Positions 16,354 through 25,894 are shown, counted from the first letter of the stretch. The stretch: DNA of 64,000 nt from Sphingobium abikonense NBRC 16140 (GCF_001598335.1 NZ_BCYT01000002.1:1-64000); one strand, 5' to 3'. Translations and numbers: made by a program. The notes: generated from the letters alone by a model not told the origin.

Positions 16354-16875
16354 ATGGCCCTGCTGGGAGCGATCATTGGAGGTGGCATGTCGCGGCGCTT
16401 CGGCTCCGACAAGGCCATGGCGCGGATTGATGGCGTTACGCTTCTGGACCACGTCCATGCCGCCTTGCAGCCTCAGGTCGACGATATCGTCTTGTGCGGG
16501 CGTAGCTGGCTGGAGTGGACCTCCATCCCGGACGTGCCGGGCCCGGGCCTTGGGCCGTTGGGGGGCATGGCCGCGGCCTTGGAATATGGCCGCCGTAACG
16601 GCTTCGACGCTGTTCTGACAGTTCCGTTAGACACCTATCCACTTCCAAGTGACCTCGCTCGCTCGCTCGGAACTGGGCCAGTTTGTTTCGCTGACCAGTA
16701 TATGGTGGGTATTTGGCCAGCATCGCTATGTGCTCGCTTGAACGCGCATATTGTCAGCGGCCACCGGTCCGTGCGGTCATGGATCAGCGCCTCAGGCTGT
16801 CAATTAATAAAAGTCGATAATCTCGCCTGGAGAAACATTAATGTAGCTACAGATCTACATGAAATTTTTGAATAA
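16354..16875 (+). CDS. mobA: Molybdenum cofactor guanylyltransferase
   Basis: A 173-residue protein that attaches GMP to the molybdenum cofactor to give MGD, required by NasA. The N-terminal GTP-binding loop GGGMSRRFGSDKAM is clear, followed by GLGPLGGMAAAL near residue 70 and VPLDTYPLP near residue 92. It is a little shorter than E. coli MobA (about 194). The ATG at 16354 lies one base after the moeA stop; a longer frame upstream overlaps moeA and is rejected. From about 16610 the gene is visibly AT-richer than its first half and than the rest of the cluster, continuing into the junction region beyond. It is the last gene of the cluster. Confidence 0.88.
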   Translation: MALLGAIIGGGMSRRFGSDKAMARIDGVTLLDHVHAALQPQVDDIVLCGRSWLEWTSIPDVPGPGLGPLGGMAAALEYGRRNGFDAVLTVPLDTYPLPSDLARSLGTGPVCFADQYMVGIWPASLCARLNAHIVSGHRSVRSWISASGCQLIKVDNLAWRNINVATDLHEIFE

Positions 16876-17569
16876 TCACAACATCATCTCGAAGGGATTC
16901 TTAAACTGCTAATCGCAGAGTTGACTGGCCACTTAGATGTGGCCTGATCAGAATCGCGCGCTTTCGGCGATGTTTAATCTTTTTAATAGTTCCTGGACAG
17001 GTGAGGCGGGCCCGTGGGGTGCACCCTTTCAATAATTTTATCGCCAGGGTCTTGCTGGGCCGCCAGCCTCTCCGCCAAGGCTGCCCGTTTCAAAGAGCAA
17101 TGACGGTAAAATTACCGATGTCTGTTTCCAAACCAAAACCTGCCGCTCGCAAATACAAAACTGAATGGCAGGTTTGTCCCAAAGTACGACGCGCGGAACC
17201 TCAGACGCTGGGCATGGGGATTTCGGATTTGAGCCATCAAGCGCACCGGCGCTATTGCTGGTTTGGTGAGATCCGTGTGGACTAGGCGGATTACCTTTTG
17301 CCCGTTTCAAAATGGATGAACAAAAAGCAATCCGTTTTGACTTTGCTGCCCAAAAGACCGTGACGGCCGGGATTTCGAGGATCTAACCGTTCAGCCTATT
17401 TAAGTGAAGGCTCGTTCACTTAAATAACAATTTGGCCAAGGTAAGGGCATTTAATTAGCGATCGTAAGCGTCTCACAGTAAGCTTTTGGATGCGCGGGCG
17501 GTTAGCCGCGCGACGATGGCTTTAAATTGAGGGTTGCTAAGATCTGGCTTTCTAACGAGAATCGCTTGC
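16876..17569. other. AT-rich junction without a recognisable gene
   Basis: 694 bases between mobA and the conjugation module. Base composition is lower in GC than either side. An open frame at 17001-17285 (94 codons) and its antisense counterpart have no recognisable protein content. No relaxase remnant, tRNA copy or transposase was found. The region holds one striking inverted repeat (17397-17426), listed separately, and probably the promoter for the MNT-HEPN gene. It may mark a recombination boundary between the nitrate cluster and the integrative element. Confidence 0.5.
17397..17426. repeat. Perfect 12-bp inverted repeat
   Basis: TATTTAAGTGAA and TTCACTTAAATA are exact reverse complements separated by GGCTCG. 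The sequence is AT-rich in a GC-rich genome and lies 144 bases before the MNT-HEPN start. It could be an operator (TetR-like sites look like this) or a recombination relic. No T-tract supports a terminator. Confidence 0.6.
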
Positions 17570-18490
17570 ATGAAGGACGCCATCGATCATCTGCCCTCGG
17601 TCCAGCAGGGCGAGCTGAACCGCGTGAAGCAATTGCTGATGGGCGAGTTCGCCGAGGCGACCGCGCGTGCGACCCAGCCATGGAAGAAGAACGGCAGCAT
17701 CCTCAAGATCGTCCTGTTCGGCAGCTACGCGCGGGAGGATTGGGTCGACGAGCCCGAGAATGGCTACCAGTCCGACTACGATCTGTTGATCATCGTCAGC
17801 CATCCCGATCTCACCGATATCGCCGACTATTGGTACATCGCTGAGGACAGGATCCTGCGCGATGCAGCCATTGGGCGTCCGGTGAACATCATCGTCCACA
17901 CTCTTCAGGAGGTGAACCAAGCGCTGAGCCGCGGTGAATATTTCTGGGTGGATATCGCGCGCGACGGAATTATTCTCTACGAATTGCCCGGTAATGAGCT
18001 CGCCACGCCCCAACCGCTAACTGCCGCCGATGCCTATGAAATGGCGAGCTGTTACTTCCGCGACCAGCTCAGGTCGCTTGATCAATGGATCGAGCTTGCC
18101 GAATATTCGGTGTCGCGGACGTCACAGGAGCCGGATTGGAGCCGAAAGGCTGCTTTCAACCTTCACCAAGCGACGGAAACGGCTTACGCCTGTTTCCTTC
18201 TCGTCCGCACCTTCTACTTCCCCCGTTCGCACAACATCAAATTCCTGCGGTCGCTCGCCGAGGATAGCGAACCGCGCCTGATCGAGGCGTGGCCACGCGC
18301 TGCCCGGATCGATCGCCGCCGCTTCGAATTGCTCAAGCGTGCCTATGTCGAGGCGCGCTATTCGGCCAGCTACGAGATCGGCAATGACGACCTCAACGCC
18401 CTGGCACAATCTGTTCGTGCCCTTCGCGAAATGGTCGAGACCGTATCGCGCGAACGTATCGAGACGCTCCGAACAGACACCGGCCTCTAA
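17570..18490 (+). CDS. MNT nucleotidyltransferase - HEPN fusion protein
   Basis: A 306-residue two-domain protein. The N-terminal MNT-type nucleotidyltransferase (about 35-130) has GSYARED and the DxD of QSDYDLLI. The spacing between GS and DxD is longer than the usual ten residues, and the third acidic position appears as Asn in PVNIIV. The C-terminal HEPN domain (about 150-300) has the helix FNLHQATETAY and PRSHNIKFL; a canonical RX4-6H RNase motif is not evident at the usual place. Separate MNT and HEPN genes form toxin-antitoxin pairs in which MNT modifies HEPN; fused forms are less understood. An ATG at 17570 begins MKDAIDHL; an earlier start at 17534 is possible. It sits directly upstream of traG. 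Confidence 0.75.
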   Translation: MKDAIDHLPSVQQGELNRVKQLLMGEFAEATARATQPWKKNGSILKIVLFGSYAREDWVDEPENGYQSDYDLLIIVSHPDLTDIADYWYIAEDRILRDAAIGRPVNIIVHTLQEVNQALSRGEYFWVDIARDGIILYELPGNELATPQPLTAADAYEMASCYFRDQLRSLDQWIELAEYSVSRTSQEPDWSRKAAFNLHQATETAYACFLLVRTFYFPRSHNIKFLRSLAEDSEPRLIEAWPRAARIDRRRFELLKRAYVEARYSASYEIGNDDLNALAQSVRALREMVETVSRERIETLRTDTGL

Positions 18491-18651
18491 CCGCCGGACG
18501 ATGCCTGCCGGATAGCTTCCGGTTCCGGCATCTGACCGGAACGGACTCAGGCGAGCCCATCTGCGCCCATCAGCGCCGTTCCGTTTTTGGCGTCCGTCAC
18601 CGAGTCTGAATCCGCCCGAGCCGGTCCTGTCCGGCGGGCGGGAGCCTCGAC

Positions 18652-20676
18652 GTGACACCCACCAAATTGCTCATCGGCCAGATCCTTGTCGTCTTCGCGA
18701 TCGTCATCGCGGGAGTCTGGGCGGCGACGCAGTGGGCGGCGGCAATGCTGGCCTACCAGCCCGAACTCGGTCTGCCGTGGTTCCGGCTCGGCACTATGCC
18801 AATCTACCATCCCTGGGCGCTGTTCGGCTGGTGGTATCACTATGATGCTTATGCCCCGATCGTCTTCGACAAGGCGGGCATGCTCGCCGGCGCCAGCGGC
18901 TTTATCGGCTGCGCGGCAGCGATCTTCGGTTCGCTGTGGCGCGCGCGCCAGTCGAGCAATGTCACCACCTATGGTTCCGCCCGCTGGGCAAGCCCCCGCG
19001 AGATCGAACGCGCCGGTCTGCATCGCGACGCCGGCGTCATGCTCGGCACTCTTGGTGGACGCTATCTTCGCCATGATGGCCCCGAACACATCATGGCGTT
19101 CGCGCCGACCCGCTCGGGCAAAGGCGTGGGCCTCGTCGTTCCGACCTTGCTGTCCTGGACCGGATCCACCGTCGTCCACGATATCAAAGGCGAGAACTGG
19201 ACGCTGACCGCCGGCTGGCGCGCGCGCTTCTCGCACTGCTTGCTGTTCAACCCGACCGAAGCCGCGTCGGCGCATTACAATCCACTGCTCGAAGTCCGGC
19301 GCGGCATCGACGAGGTGCGCGACGTCCAGAACATCGCCGACATCCTCGTCGATCCCGAAGGCGCGCTCGAACGCCGCAATCACTGGGAAAAGACCAGCCA
19401 TTCGCTGCTCGTCGGCACGATCCTGCACGTGCTCTATGCCGAGGAGGAAAAGACACTGGCCCGCGTCGCGACCTTCCTGTCCGACCCCCAGCGCAGCTTC
19501 GTTGCCACGCTGCGCCGAATGATGACAACCAATCACCTCGGCGACGACAAGAACCCCAGGGTCCATCCGGTCGTCGCATCCGCCGCGCGCGAACTGCTCA
19601 ACAAGAGCGAGAACGAACGCTCCGGCGTGCTGTCGACCGCCATGTCCTTCCTAGGCCTCTATCGTGATCCAACAGTAGCGGAGGTCACGTCGCGATGTGA
19701 CTGGCGGATCGCCGACCTGATCGAGGCCGACCAACCGCTGTCACTCTATCTCGTCATTCCGCCGTCGGACATCAGCCGCACCAAGCCGCTGATCCGGCTC
19801 GTGCTCAACCAGATTGGCCGCCGTCTCACCGAACGACTGGACCAGCCCGGCACATCCTCGCGCCGTCACCAGCTCCTGATGATGCTAGACGAATTTCCGG
19901 CGCTGGGCCGTCTCGATTTCTTCGAGACCAGCCTTGCCTTCATGGCCGGCTATGGCATCCGCGCCTTTTTGATCGCGCAGAGTCTGAACCAGATCGAGAA
20001 GGCCTACGGCGATCACAACGCCATCCTCGACAACTGCCATGTCCGCGTTGCCTTCGCGACCAACGACGAGCGCACTGCCAAGCGCATTTCCGACGCGCTC
20101 GGCACCGCGACCGAGCAGCGCGCCATGCGCAACTATGCTGGACACCGGCTCGCACCGTGGCTGGCGCACGTCATGGTCAGCCGCCAGGAGACCGCCCGCC
20201 AACTCCTGACGCCGGGCGAGGTGATGCAGCTTTCGCCCGACGAAGAGCTTGTGCTCGTGTCCGGTCTCCCGCCCATCCGGGCGCGCAAACTGCGCTATTT
20301 CCGCGACCGCAATTTCACTGCGCGCGTGGCACCGGCGCCGGTGCTGGCATCGGGTCAATATGCCGATCGGCCAAAGTCGCGCGGCGACGATTGGTCCAAC
20401 CAGGTGCGCGGCACCGACGACCGACTGCACCAGGCGGAGGATGCCGCGGGTGGCGAGGACGATGGCGGCATGCAGCAGCAGCGCCATCCCGGCCTTCCCG
20501 AACAGGCCTCCAAGGCAACTGACACCACTGAAACGCGCGATCCCCAGATCGTGCCCGACGACGATGATGTCGCCGCCGACAAGCGCGCCATGGACCAGGC
20601 GCAAGGGCAGAACGCCATCGTGCGGGGCCATGCCATCAACGAGGGCGCCAAGCGCGACCTCATACCGGATTTCTGA
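18652..20676 (+). CDS. traG: Type IV coupling protein TraG/VirD4
   Basis: A 674-residue inner-membrane ATPase that brings the relaxase-DNA complex to the type IV secretion channel. Two N-terminal transmembrane segments (about 8-30 and 75-95), Walker A in APTRSGKGVG near residue 155, Walker B in MMLDEFPALG near residue 415, and a charged disordered tail after residue 570. The start is GTG at 18652, with GGGAG about 8 bases upstream. A weak GATGCC/GGCATC hairpin (18500-18532) lies in the gap behind the MNT-HEPN gene. It heads the trb operon, with the next gene 7 bases after its stop. Confidence 0.95.
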   Translation: MTPTKLLIGQILVVFAIVIAGVWAATQWAAAMLAYQPELGLPWFRLGTMPIYHPWALFGWWYHYDAYAPIVFDKAGMLAGASGFIGCAAAIFGSLWRARQSSNVTTYGSARWASPREIERAGLHRDAGVMLGTLGGRYLRHDGPEHIMAFAPTRSGKGVGLVVPTLLSWTGSTVVHDIKGENWTLTAGWRARFSHCLLFNPTEAASAHYNPLLEVRRGIDEVRDVQNIADILVDPEGALERRNHWEKTSHSLLVGTILHVLYAEEEKTLARVATFLSDPQRSFVATLRRMMTTNHLGDDKNPRVHPVVASAARELLNKSENERSGVLSTAMSFLGLYRDPTVAEVTSRCDWRIADLIEADQPLSLYLVIPPSDISRTKPLIRLVLNQIGRRLTERLDQPGTSSRRHQLLMMLDEFPALGRLDFFETSLAFMAGYGIRAFLIAQSLNQIEKAYGDHNAILDNCHVRVAFATNDERTAKRISDALGTATEQRAMRNYAGHRLAPWLAHVMVSRQETARQLLTPGEVMQLSPDEELVLVSGLPPIRARKLRYFRDRNFTARVAPAPVLASGQYADRPKSRGDDWSNQVRGTDDRLHQAEDAAGGEDDGGMQQQRHPGLPEQASKATDTTETRDPQIVPDDDDVAADKRAMDQAQGQNAIVRGHAINEGAKRDLIPDF

Positions 20677-20683
20677 GGCTGCG

Positions 20684-21088
20684 ATGAAGATCCGCCAGAA
20701 CCTCTATATCGACCGCGAACTCAGCGACGCGCTGGAGGCGCTCGCCGCCGGTCCGCGCGGCAACAAGAGCCACCTCGTCAACGACGCACTGAAGGACTGG
20801 CTGGCGCGCCGGGGAACCAAGGAAGTCGACGACCTCCTGAAGGTTCGCCTCGACCGTTTGACACGCGAACTCGCCGGCGCGCGGCGCGACATCGATGTAC
20901 TGCTGGAAAGTCTGGCGCTGTTCGTCCGCTATCAGCTGATGGTGACGGCGCCATTACCCGAAGCCGATACCGCGGCCCGCGCCATCGGGCGTGATCGGTT
21001 CGAGGCGTTCGTCTCCCAGGTCGGTCGCCAGATAGCGGGCGGCAAGCGCACGCTGTCACCCGTCGAACCCGACGGAGGCGCATCATGA
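20684..21088 (+). CDS. Ribbon-helix-helix (CopG-like) conjugation protein
   Basis: A 134-residue protein. The N-terminus MKIRQNLYIDRELSDALEAL followed by KSHLVNDALKDWL is a ribbon-helix-helix DNA-binding fold. The rest is a helical region with KVRLDRLTRELAGARRDIDV, a possible coiled coil. Such genes sit between traG and trbB in many alphaproteobacterial integrative elements; the role may be operon control or relaxosome assembly. The ATG at 20684 is preferred over longer frames overlapping traG. Its end overlaps the trbB start by four bases. Confidence 0.8.
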   Translation: MKIRQNLYIDRELSDALEALAAGPRGNKSHLVNDALKDWLARRGTKEVDDLLKVRLDRLTRELAGARRDIDVLLESLALFVRYQLMVTAPLPEADTAARAIGRDRFEAFVSQVGRQIAGGKRTLSPVEPDGGAS

Positions 21089-22104
21089 TGTCCGGCCAGA
21101 CGACAAGCGTCTCGGCGGAACGCCGCCGCGCCATGCTGCGCACCGCGATGGGGCCGGCGATTGCCGCGGCGCTCTCCGACAGCCGTGTGATCGAGATCAT
21201 GGTCAATCCCGACGGGGCGCTGCGGATCGACATTCTCGGTGAAGGCCGTGTCGATACCGACGTGAAGCTCGATCCGGCCCAAGTCGAGCGGATCATTCGG
21301 CTGGTAGCATCCCATGTCCGATCCGAAGTCCATGGCGACAAACCCATCGTGTCGGCCGAACTGCCGCCACTTGGTTCTGGCGCCGGGGAGCGGTTCGAGG
21401 GAATCCTGCCGCCCGTATCAACAGCCCCATGCTTTTCGATCCGCAAACCTGCGGCCCGGATCTACACGCTGATGGACTATGTGACCGACGGCATCATGTC
21501 GGCGGAGGCCGCGCGCCTGCTATCGGTCGCCGTCGTCGATCGCCGCAACATCCTCGTCGCGGGTGGAACCAGTTCGGGTAAGACCACGCTCGCCAACGCG
21601 TTGCTCGCCGAGATGGCGGATCTCGACGAACGGGTGATCCTGATCGAGGATACCCGCGAGCTGCAATCGCCGGCGCGCGACACCGTGGCGCTCAGGACCC
21701 GGCCAAGCTCATCCGACAAGAACACCGCCGTCACCATGGGTGATCTCGTGCGCTCGACGCTGCGCCTTCGACCCGATCGCATCATTGTCGGCGAGGTCCG
21801 GGGCGGCGAAGCATTGGACATGCTGAAGGCCTGGAACACCGGTCATCCCGGCGGAATCGCGACCGTCCATGCGAACAGCGCGGCTTCCGCGCTCTACCGG
21901 ATCGAGCAGCTCATCCAGGAAGCCGTGGTCATCGTGCCGCGCCACCTGGTCGCCGAGGCGATCAACATAATCGTCTTCATCGCCGGCCGCGGCACCGCGC
22001 GGCGGATCGAGACGATCGCCTGCGTCGCGGGCCTCGACCCCGATGGCGGCTACGCCGTCGTCGATCTCTTCCCAGACCCCAACCACGACTTTGAAGGAGA
22101 CTGA
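21085..22104 (+). CDS. trbB: TrbB, VirB11-type secretion ATPase
   Basis: A 339-residue hexameric ATPase of the conjugation machine. Walker A is GGTSSGKTTLANAL near residue 160, followed by an Asp box (LIEDTREL) and a Walker B-like IIVGEVRGGEALD with the His box GHPGGIATVHAN near residue 255. Length is normal. The start has two adjacent ATG codons (21085, 21088). Confidence 0.95.
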   Translation: MMSGQTTSVSAERRRAMLRTAMGPAIAAALSDSRVIEIMVNPDGALRIDILGEGRVDTDVKLDPAQVERIIRLVASHVRSEVHGDKPIVSAELPPLGSGAGERFEGILPPVSTAPCFSIRKPAARIYTLMDYVTDGIMSAEAARLLSVAVVDRRNILVAGGTSSGKTTLANALLAEMADLDERVILIEDTRELQSPARDTVALRTRPSSSDKNTAVTMGDLVRSTLRLRPDRIIVGEVRGGEALDMLKAWNTGHPGGIATVHANSAASALYRIEQLIQEAVVIVPRHLVAEAINIIVFIAGRGTARRIETIACVAGLDPDGGYAVVDLFPDPNHDFEGD

Positions 22105-22105
22105 C

Positions 22106-22441
22106 ATGACCATCGTTCGTATTTCCAACCGCGACCGCTTCTTCCTCACCGGGCTGGTGCTCGGCCTGTCTATCACCATGACCAGCCGCGTCTATGCCAG
22201 CGGCGCGGGTATGCCATGGGAAGAACCACTCCAGCAGGTGCTGGAGTCGGTCCAAGGACCAGTCGCAAAGATCGTCGCGGTACTGATCATCATTTCCACG
22301 GGGCTTGCTCTTGCATTCGGCGAGACCTCCGGCGGGTTCCGCAAGCTCATCCAGATCGTCTTCGGCCTGTCGATTGCGTTCGCGGCGTCGAGCTTCTTCC
22401 TGTCCTTCTTCAGCTTCGGCGGCGGGGCGCTCGTCGCATGA
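22106..22441 (+). CDS. trbC: TrbC, VirB2-like pilin
   Basis: A 111-residue prepilin with a long signal sequence (about 1-32, ending SRVYAS) and two hydrophobic helices (IVAVLIIISTGLALAFG and IVFGLSIAFAASSFF) separated by a short basic loop, the standard arrangement for conjugative pilins. GAAGGAGA precedes the ATG at 22106. The stop overlaps the trbD start. Confidence 0.9.
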   Translation: MTIVRISNRDRFFLTGLVLGLSITMTSRVYASGAGMPWEEPLQQVLESVQGPVAKIVAVLIIISTGLALAFGETSGGFRKLIQIVFGLSIAFAASSFFLSFFSFGGGALVA

Positions 22442-22713
22442 GCCACATCGACAACGGTCATGTCGCTGGATTCGAGGCGCCCATCCACGCCAGCCTGGGG
22501 CAAGCCATCCTGCTGGGTGGTGCGCCCCGCGGCATCGCGATCGTCAATGGCACGATCGCAGCGGCTGTCGGGCTGGGCTTGCAGCAATGGCTGGTCGGGA
22601 TCGGCATCTGGGCGATGGGCCACAGCGTCGCGGTGTTCGCGGCCCGCCGCGACCCGGATTTCGTGCCGGTGCTGCTCCGCCATCTGCGCCAGAAAGGATA
22701 TCTGGCATGCTGA
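22438..22713 (+). CDS. trbD: TrbD, VirB3-like membrane protein
   Basis: A 91-residue inner-membrane protein with one or two hydrophobic segments (GIAIVNGTIAAAVGLGL and the stretch after LVGIGIW), matching VirB3/TrbD by size, position and the closing PVLLRHLRQKGYL. It overlaps trbC by four bases and trbE by seven, so translation is coupled. Confidence 0.9.
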   Translation: MSHIDNGHVAGFEAPIHASLGQAILLGGAPRGIAIVNGTIAAAVGLGLQQWLVGIGIWAMGHSVAVFAARRDPDFVPVLLRHLRQKGYLAC

Positions 22714-25178
22714 ACCTAGCGGAATATCGGTCGCGCGCCGACCGGCTCGCCGACCATCTGCCCTGGGCCGCGCTGGTCGCACCCGGCGTCATCCTCAACA
22801 AGGACGGCAGCTTCATGCGGTCCTTCGCCTTTCGCGGCTCTGATCTCGAAAGCGCGACGGAAGCGGAACTGGTATCGGCCTGCGCCCGGGCGAACAACGT
22901 CCTCAAACGGCTTGGCTCGGGCTGGGCCTTGTTCTTCGAGGCCGAACGGCGTGAGGCGCTCGGCTATCCCGAGAGCGCCTTTCCCGACGCAGCGTCTTGG
23001 CTGGTTGAGCAGGAGCGGCGTGCCGGGTTCGAAGCCGAGGGCCAGCATTTCGAGAGTGTCTATCACGGCACGCTGGTCTGGCTGCCACCTGCGGACAGCA
23101 GCGATGCGGCGGGACGGACGCTGGTCGAGCGGCCTGACGACGCGAAGGGCCGGGACTGGCACGCCAGCCTCGCCGGTTTTATCGCCGAGACCGATCGTGT
23201 GTTCGACCTCCTGTCGGGCTTCATGCCCGAGGTGCGGCCCTTAAGCGACGCCGAGACGCTGACCTATCTCCACGGCACCGTTTCCAGCCGCCCCCATCCG
23301 GTCGCCGTGCCGGAGACACCGATCTATCTTGATGCGCTGCTCGCCGATACGCCGCTGGTCGGCGGGTTGGAGCCCAAGCTTGGAGACCGCCATCTGCGAA
23401 CCCTGACGGTGTTGGGATTCCCGAACCTCAGCCGGCCCGGCATCCTCGACGCGCTCAACTTATCGGATTTCGGCTACCGCTGGGTCACGCGTTTCATAGC
23501 GCTCGACAAGACCGATGCGACCAAGGCGCTGACGAAGATCCGCCGGCAATGGTTCAACAAGCGTAAGTCGATCACAGCACTGCTGCGCGAGGTGATGTAC
23601 AACCAGCCGGTCCAGCTCCTAGACACCGACGCCGACAACAAGGTCGTCGATGCCGATCTCGCGCTGCAGGCGCTTGGCGGCGATCACGTCGCCTTCGGCT
23701 ATCTGACGACGACAATCACGGTGTCGGACGTCGACCGCACCCGCGCCGAGGACAAGGTCCGCGCGGTCGAGCGGATCGTCAATGGCCTCGGCTTCACGGC
23801 GAAGCGCGAGGGCGTCAACGCGGTCGAAGCGTGGCTGTCGTCGCTGCCCGGCCAGGCCTATGCCAATGTGCGCCAGCCGCTGGTCCATACCCTCAACCTC
23901 GCCCATCTCATGCCGCTTTCGTCGGTCTGGGCAGGACCGACGGAAAACCGCCACCTCGGCGGCCCGCCGCTGCTGTACGCGCAGACCAGCGGATCGACCC
24001 CGTTCCGCCTCTCGACCCATGTCGGCGATGTCGGCCACATGCTCGTCGTCGGCCCGACCGGCGCGGGCAAGTCGGTGTTGCTGGCGCTCATCGCACTCCA
24101 ATTCCGGCGCTATCCCGGCTCGCAGCTCTATATATTCGACAAGGGCTATTCAGCGCGCGCAGCGGTGCTGGCGATGGGCGGTGCGCATCATTCTCTCGGT
24201 CTTGGCGCGGACAGCGGCGAAACCCTGGCGTTCCAGCCGCTGCGCCGGATCAACGATGCCAGCGAACGCAGTTGGGCGGCGGAATGGATCGCGGCGCTGC
24301 TGGCCCACGAGAAGGTCTTGGTCACCCCCGAGGTGAAGGACGCCGTCTGGTCGGCACTGGCCAGTCTCGCGTCGGCACCCTCGGAGGAGCGCACCCTGAC
24401 CGGGCTCGCCATGCTGCTCCAGTCCAATGCGCTGCGCACCGCGCTCACCGCCTATACACTCGACGGCCCTTATGGCCGGCTCCTCGACGCCGCCGAGCAG
24501 CGTCTCGCGCTCGCCGACGTCCAGTGCTTCGAGACCGAGTCGCTGATGGGACAGGCCGGCGTCGTCGCCCCGGTACTGACCTATCTCTTCCACCGGCTCG
24601 AGGAGCGCTTCGACGGGCGGCCAACGCTGCTGGTGCTCGACGAGGCCTGGATCTTCCTCGACCATCCGCTCTTCGCCGCGCGCATCCGCGAATGGCTGAA
24701 GACGCTGCGCAAGAAGAATGTCGCGGTGCTGTTCGCGACCCAGAGCCTGGCCGACATCGCCGACAGCAGCATCGCGCCGGCCATCATCGAAAGCTGCCCG
24801 CAGCGCATATTGCTGCCCAACGACCGGGCGATCGAACCGCAGTCGCGCGCCGCCTATGAGCGGTTCGGCCTAAACGACCGGCAGATCGAACTGGTCAGCC
24901 GCGCCACGCCCAAGCGGCATTATTATCTGCAATCCGCACGGGGCAACCGCCTGTTCGAACTCGGCCTCGGCCCGATTGCGCTGGCGCTGTGCGGCGCCTC
25001 CGATCCCGCGACCCAGGCGCGGATCGACGTTCTGCTGGCCGAGCACGGCCCCGAGGATTTCGCGGCCTGCTTCCTTGAGGGAAGCGGGCTCGATTGGGCC
25101 GCCAGCCTCCTCGCCGACTTCCCGTCCCCCAAGCCAAGGAGTAAAATGTCATGCGTATCCCAACCCGCAAATATCTGA
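22707..25178 (+). CDS. trbE: TrbE, VirB4-type ATPase
   Basis: An 823-residue ATPase energising pilus assembly and transfer. Walker A is VVGPTGAGKSVLLAL near residue 450 and Walker B is LLVLDEAWIFLDHP near residue 645, with the arginine-rich region RKKNVAVLFATQSLADIA after it. The ATG at 22707 is chosen over a longer frame that runs through trbD. Its end overlaps the trbJ start by 28 bases. Confidence 0.96.
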   Translation: MLNLAEYRSRADRLADHLPWAALVAPGVILNKDGSFMRSFAFRGSDLESATEAELVSACARANNVLKRLGSGWALFFEAERREALGYPESAFPDAASWLVEQERRAGFEAEGQHFESVYHGTLVWLPPADSSDAAGRTLVERPDDAKGRDWHASLAGFIAETDRVFDLLSGFMPEVRPLSDAETLTYLHGTVSSRPHPVAVPETPIYLDALLADTPLVGGLEPKLGDRHLRTLTVLGFPNLSRPGILDALNLSDFGYRWVTRFIALDKTDATKALTKIRRQWFNKRKSITALLREVMYNQPVQLLDTDADNKVVDADLALQALGGDHVAFGYLTTTITVSDVDRTRAEDKVRAVERIVNGLGFTAKREGVNAVEAWLSSLPGQAYANVRQPLVHTLNLAHLMPLSSVWAGPTENRHLGGPPLLYAQTSGSTPFRLSTHVGDVGHMLVVGPTGAGKSVLLALIALQFRRYPGSQLYIFDKGYSARAAVLAMGGAHHSLGLGADSGETLAFQPLRRINDASERSWAAEWIAALLAHEKVLVTPEVKDAVWSALASLASAPSEERTLTGLAMLLQSNALRTALTAYTLDGPYGRLLDAAEQRLALADVQCFETESLMGQAGVVAPVLTYLFHRLEERFDGRPTLLVLDEAWIFLDHPLFAARIREWLKTLRKKNVAVLFATQSLADIADSSIAPAIIESCPQRILLPNDRAIEPQSRAAYERFGLNDRQIELVSRATPKRHYYLQSARGNRLFELGLGPIALALCGASDPATQARIDVLLAEHGPEDFAACFLEGSGLDWAASLLADFPSPKPRSKMSCVSQPANI

Positions 25179-25894
25179 TCGCGACCGCGCTCGGGGCTGG
25201 CACCATCGGTTCGCTCGTCGCGCTCATCGTGCCGAGTGCGCCCGCTTATGCGCAGCTCACCGTGTTCGATCCGAGCAATTACAGCCAGAATCTGCTTACC
25301 GCCGCCCGAACCCTTCAGCAGGTCAACAACCAGATCCGCTCGCTTCAGAACCAGGCGCAGAGCTTGGTCAACCAAGCGAAGAATCTTACCACGATTGGCT
25401 TCCCCGAGATCCGGGCGATTACCCAGACGCTTCAGCAGATCGACCAGTTGATGGGACAGGCACAAGGCATCCAGTTCCGCGTCACCGGTCTCGACCAGGA
25501 GTTCCGTGCATTATTTCCGCAGAGCTTCAACCAGGCGCTGACCATGAACGGCCAGGTTGTTGCGGCGCGGACGCGGCTCGATACAGAGATGGCGGCCTAC
25601 AAACAGACGATGGGCGTGCAGGCGCAGGTCGTCGAGAACGTCCAGGCTGACGCGCAGACCCTCAATGGCATCGTATCGCGGAGCCAGGGCGCCGAGGGCG
25701 CTTTGCAAGCGCAACAGGCGACCAACCAGCTGCTCGCACTGACCGCCAAGCAACAGTTCCAGATCCAAAGCCTGATGGCGGCGCAATATCGGGCGCAGGC
25801 GGTCGAGCAGGCGCGCCGCGCGCAGGCCGAGATCGACGCCCGCGCCATGACCACCAAGTTTCTCGGTTCCGGCTCGGCCTACACCCCTCAATAG
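25151..25894 (+). CDS. trbJ: TrbJ, VirB5-like minor pilus protein
   Basis: A 247-residue exported protein. A signal peptide of about 35 residues ends at PAYAQ, followed by long glutamine-rich helices (LQQVNNQIRSLQNQAQSL) typical of TrbJ and VirB5, with a second helical block near residues 180-225. It starts inside the end of trbE. Confidence 0.92.
   Translation: MRIPTRKYLIATALGAGTIGSLVALIVPSAPAYAQLTVFDPSNYSQNLLTAARTLQQVNNQIRSLQNQAQSLVNQAKNLTTIGFPEIRAITQTLQQIDQLMGQAQGIQFRVTGLDQEFRALFPQSFNQALTMNGQVVAARTRLDTEMAAYKQTMGVQAQVVENVQADAQTLNGIVSRSQGAEGALQAQQATNQLLALTAKQQFQIQSLMAAQYRAQAVEQARRAQAEIDARAMTTKFLGSGSAYTPQ

Noticed and set aside
17001-17285. 94-codon open frame in the junction
   Set aside because: No recognisable protein features, and an equally long frame exists on the opposite strand.
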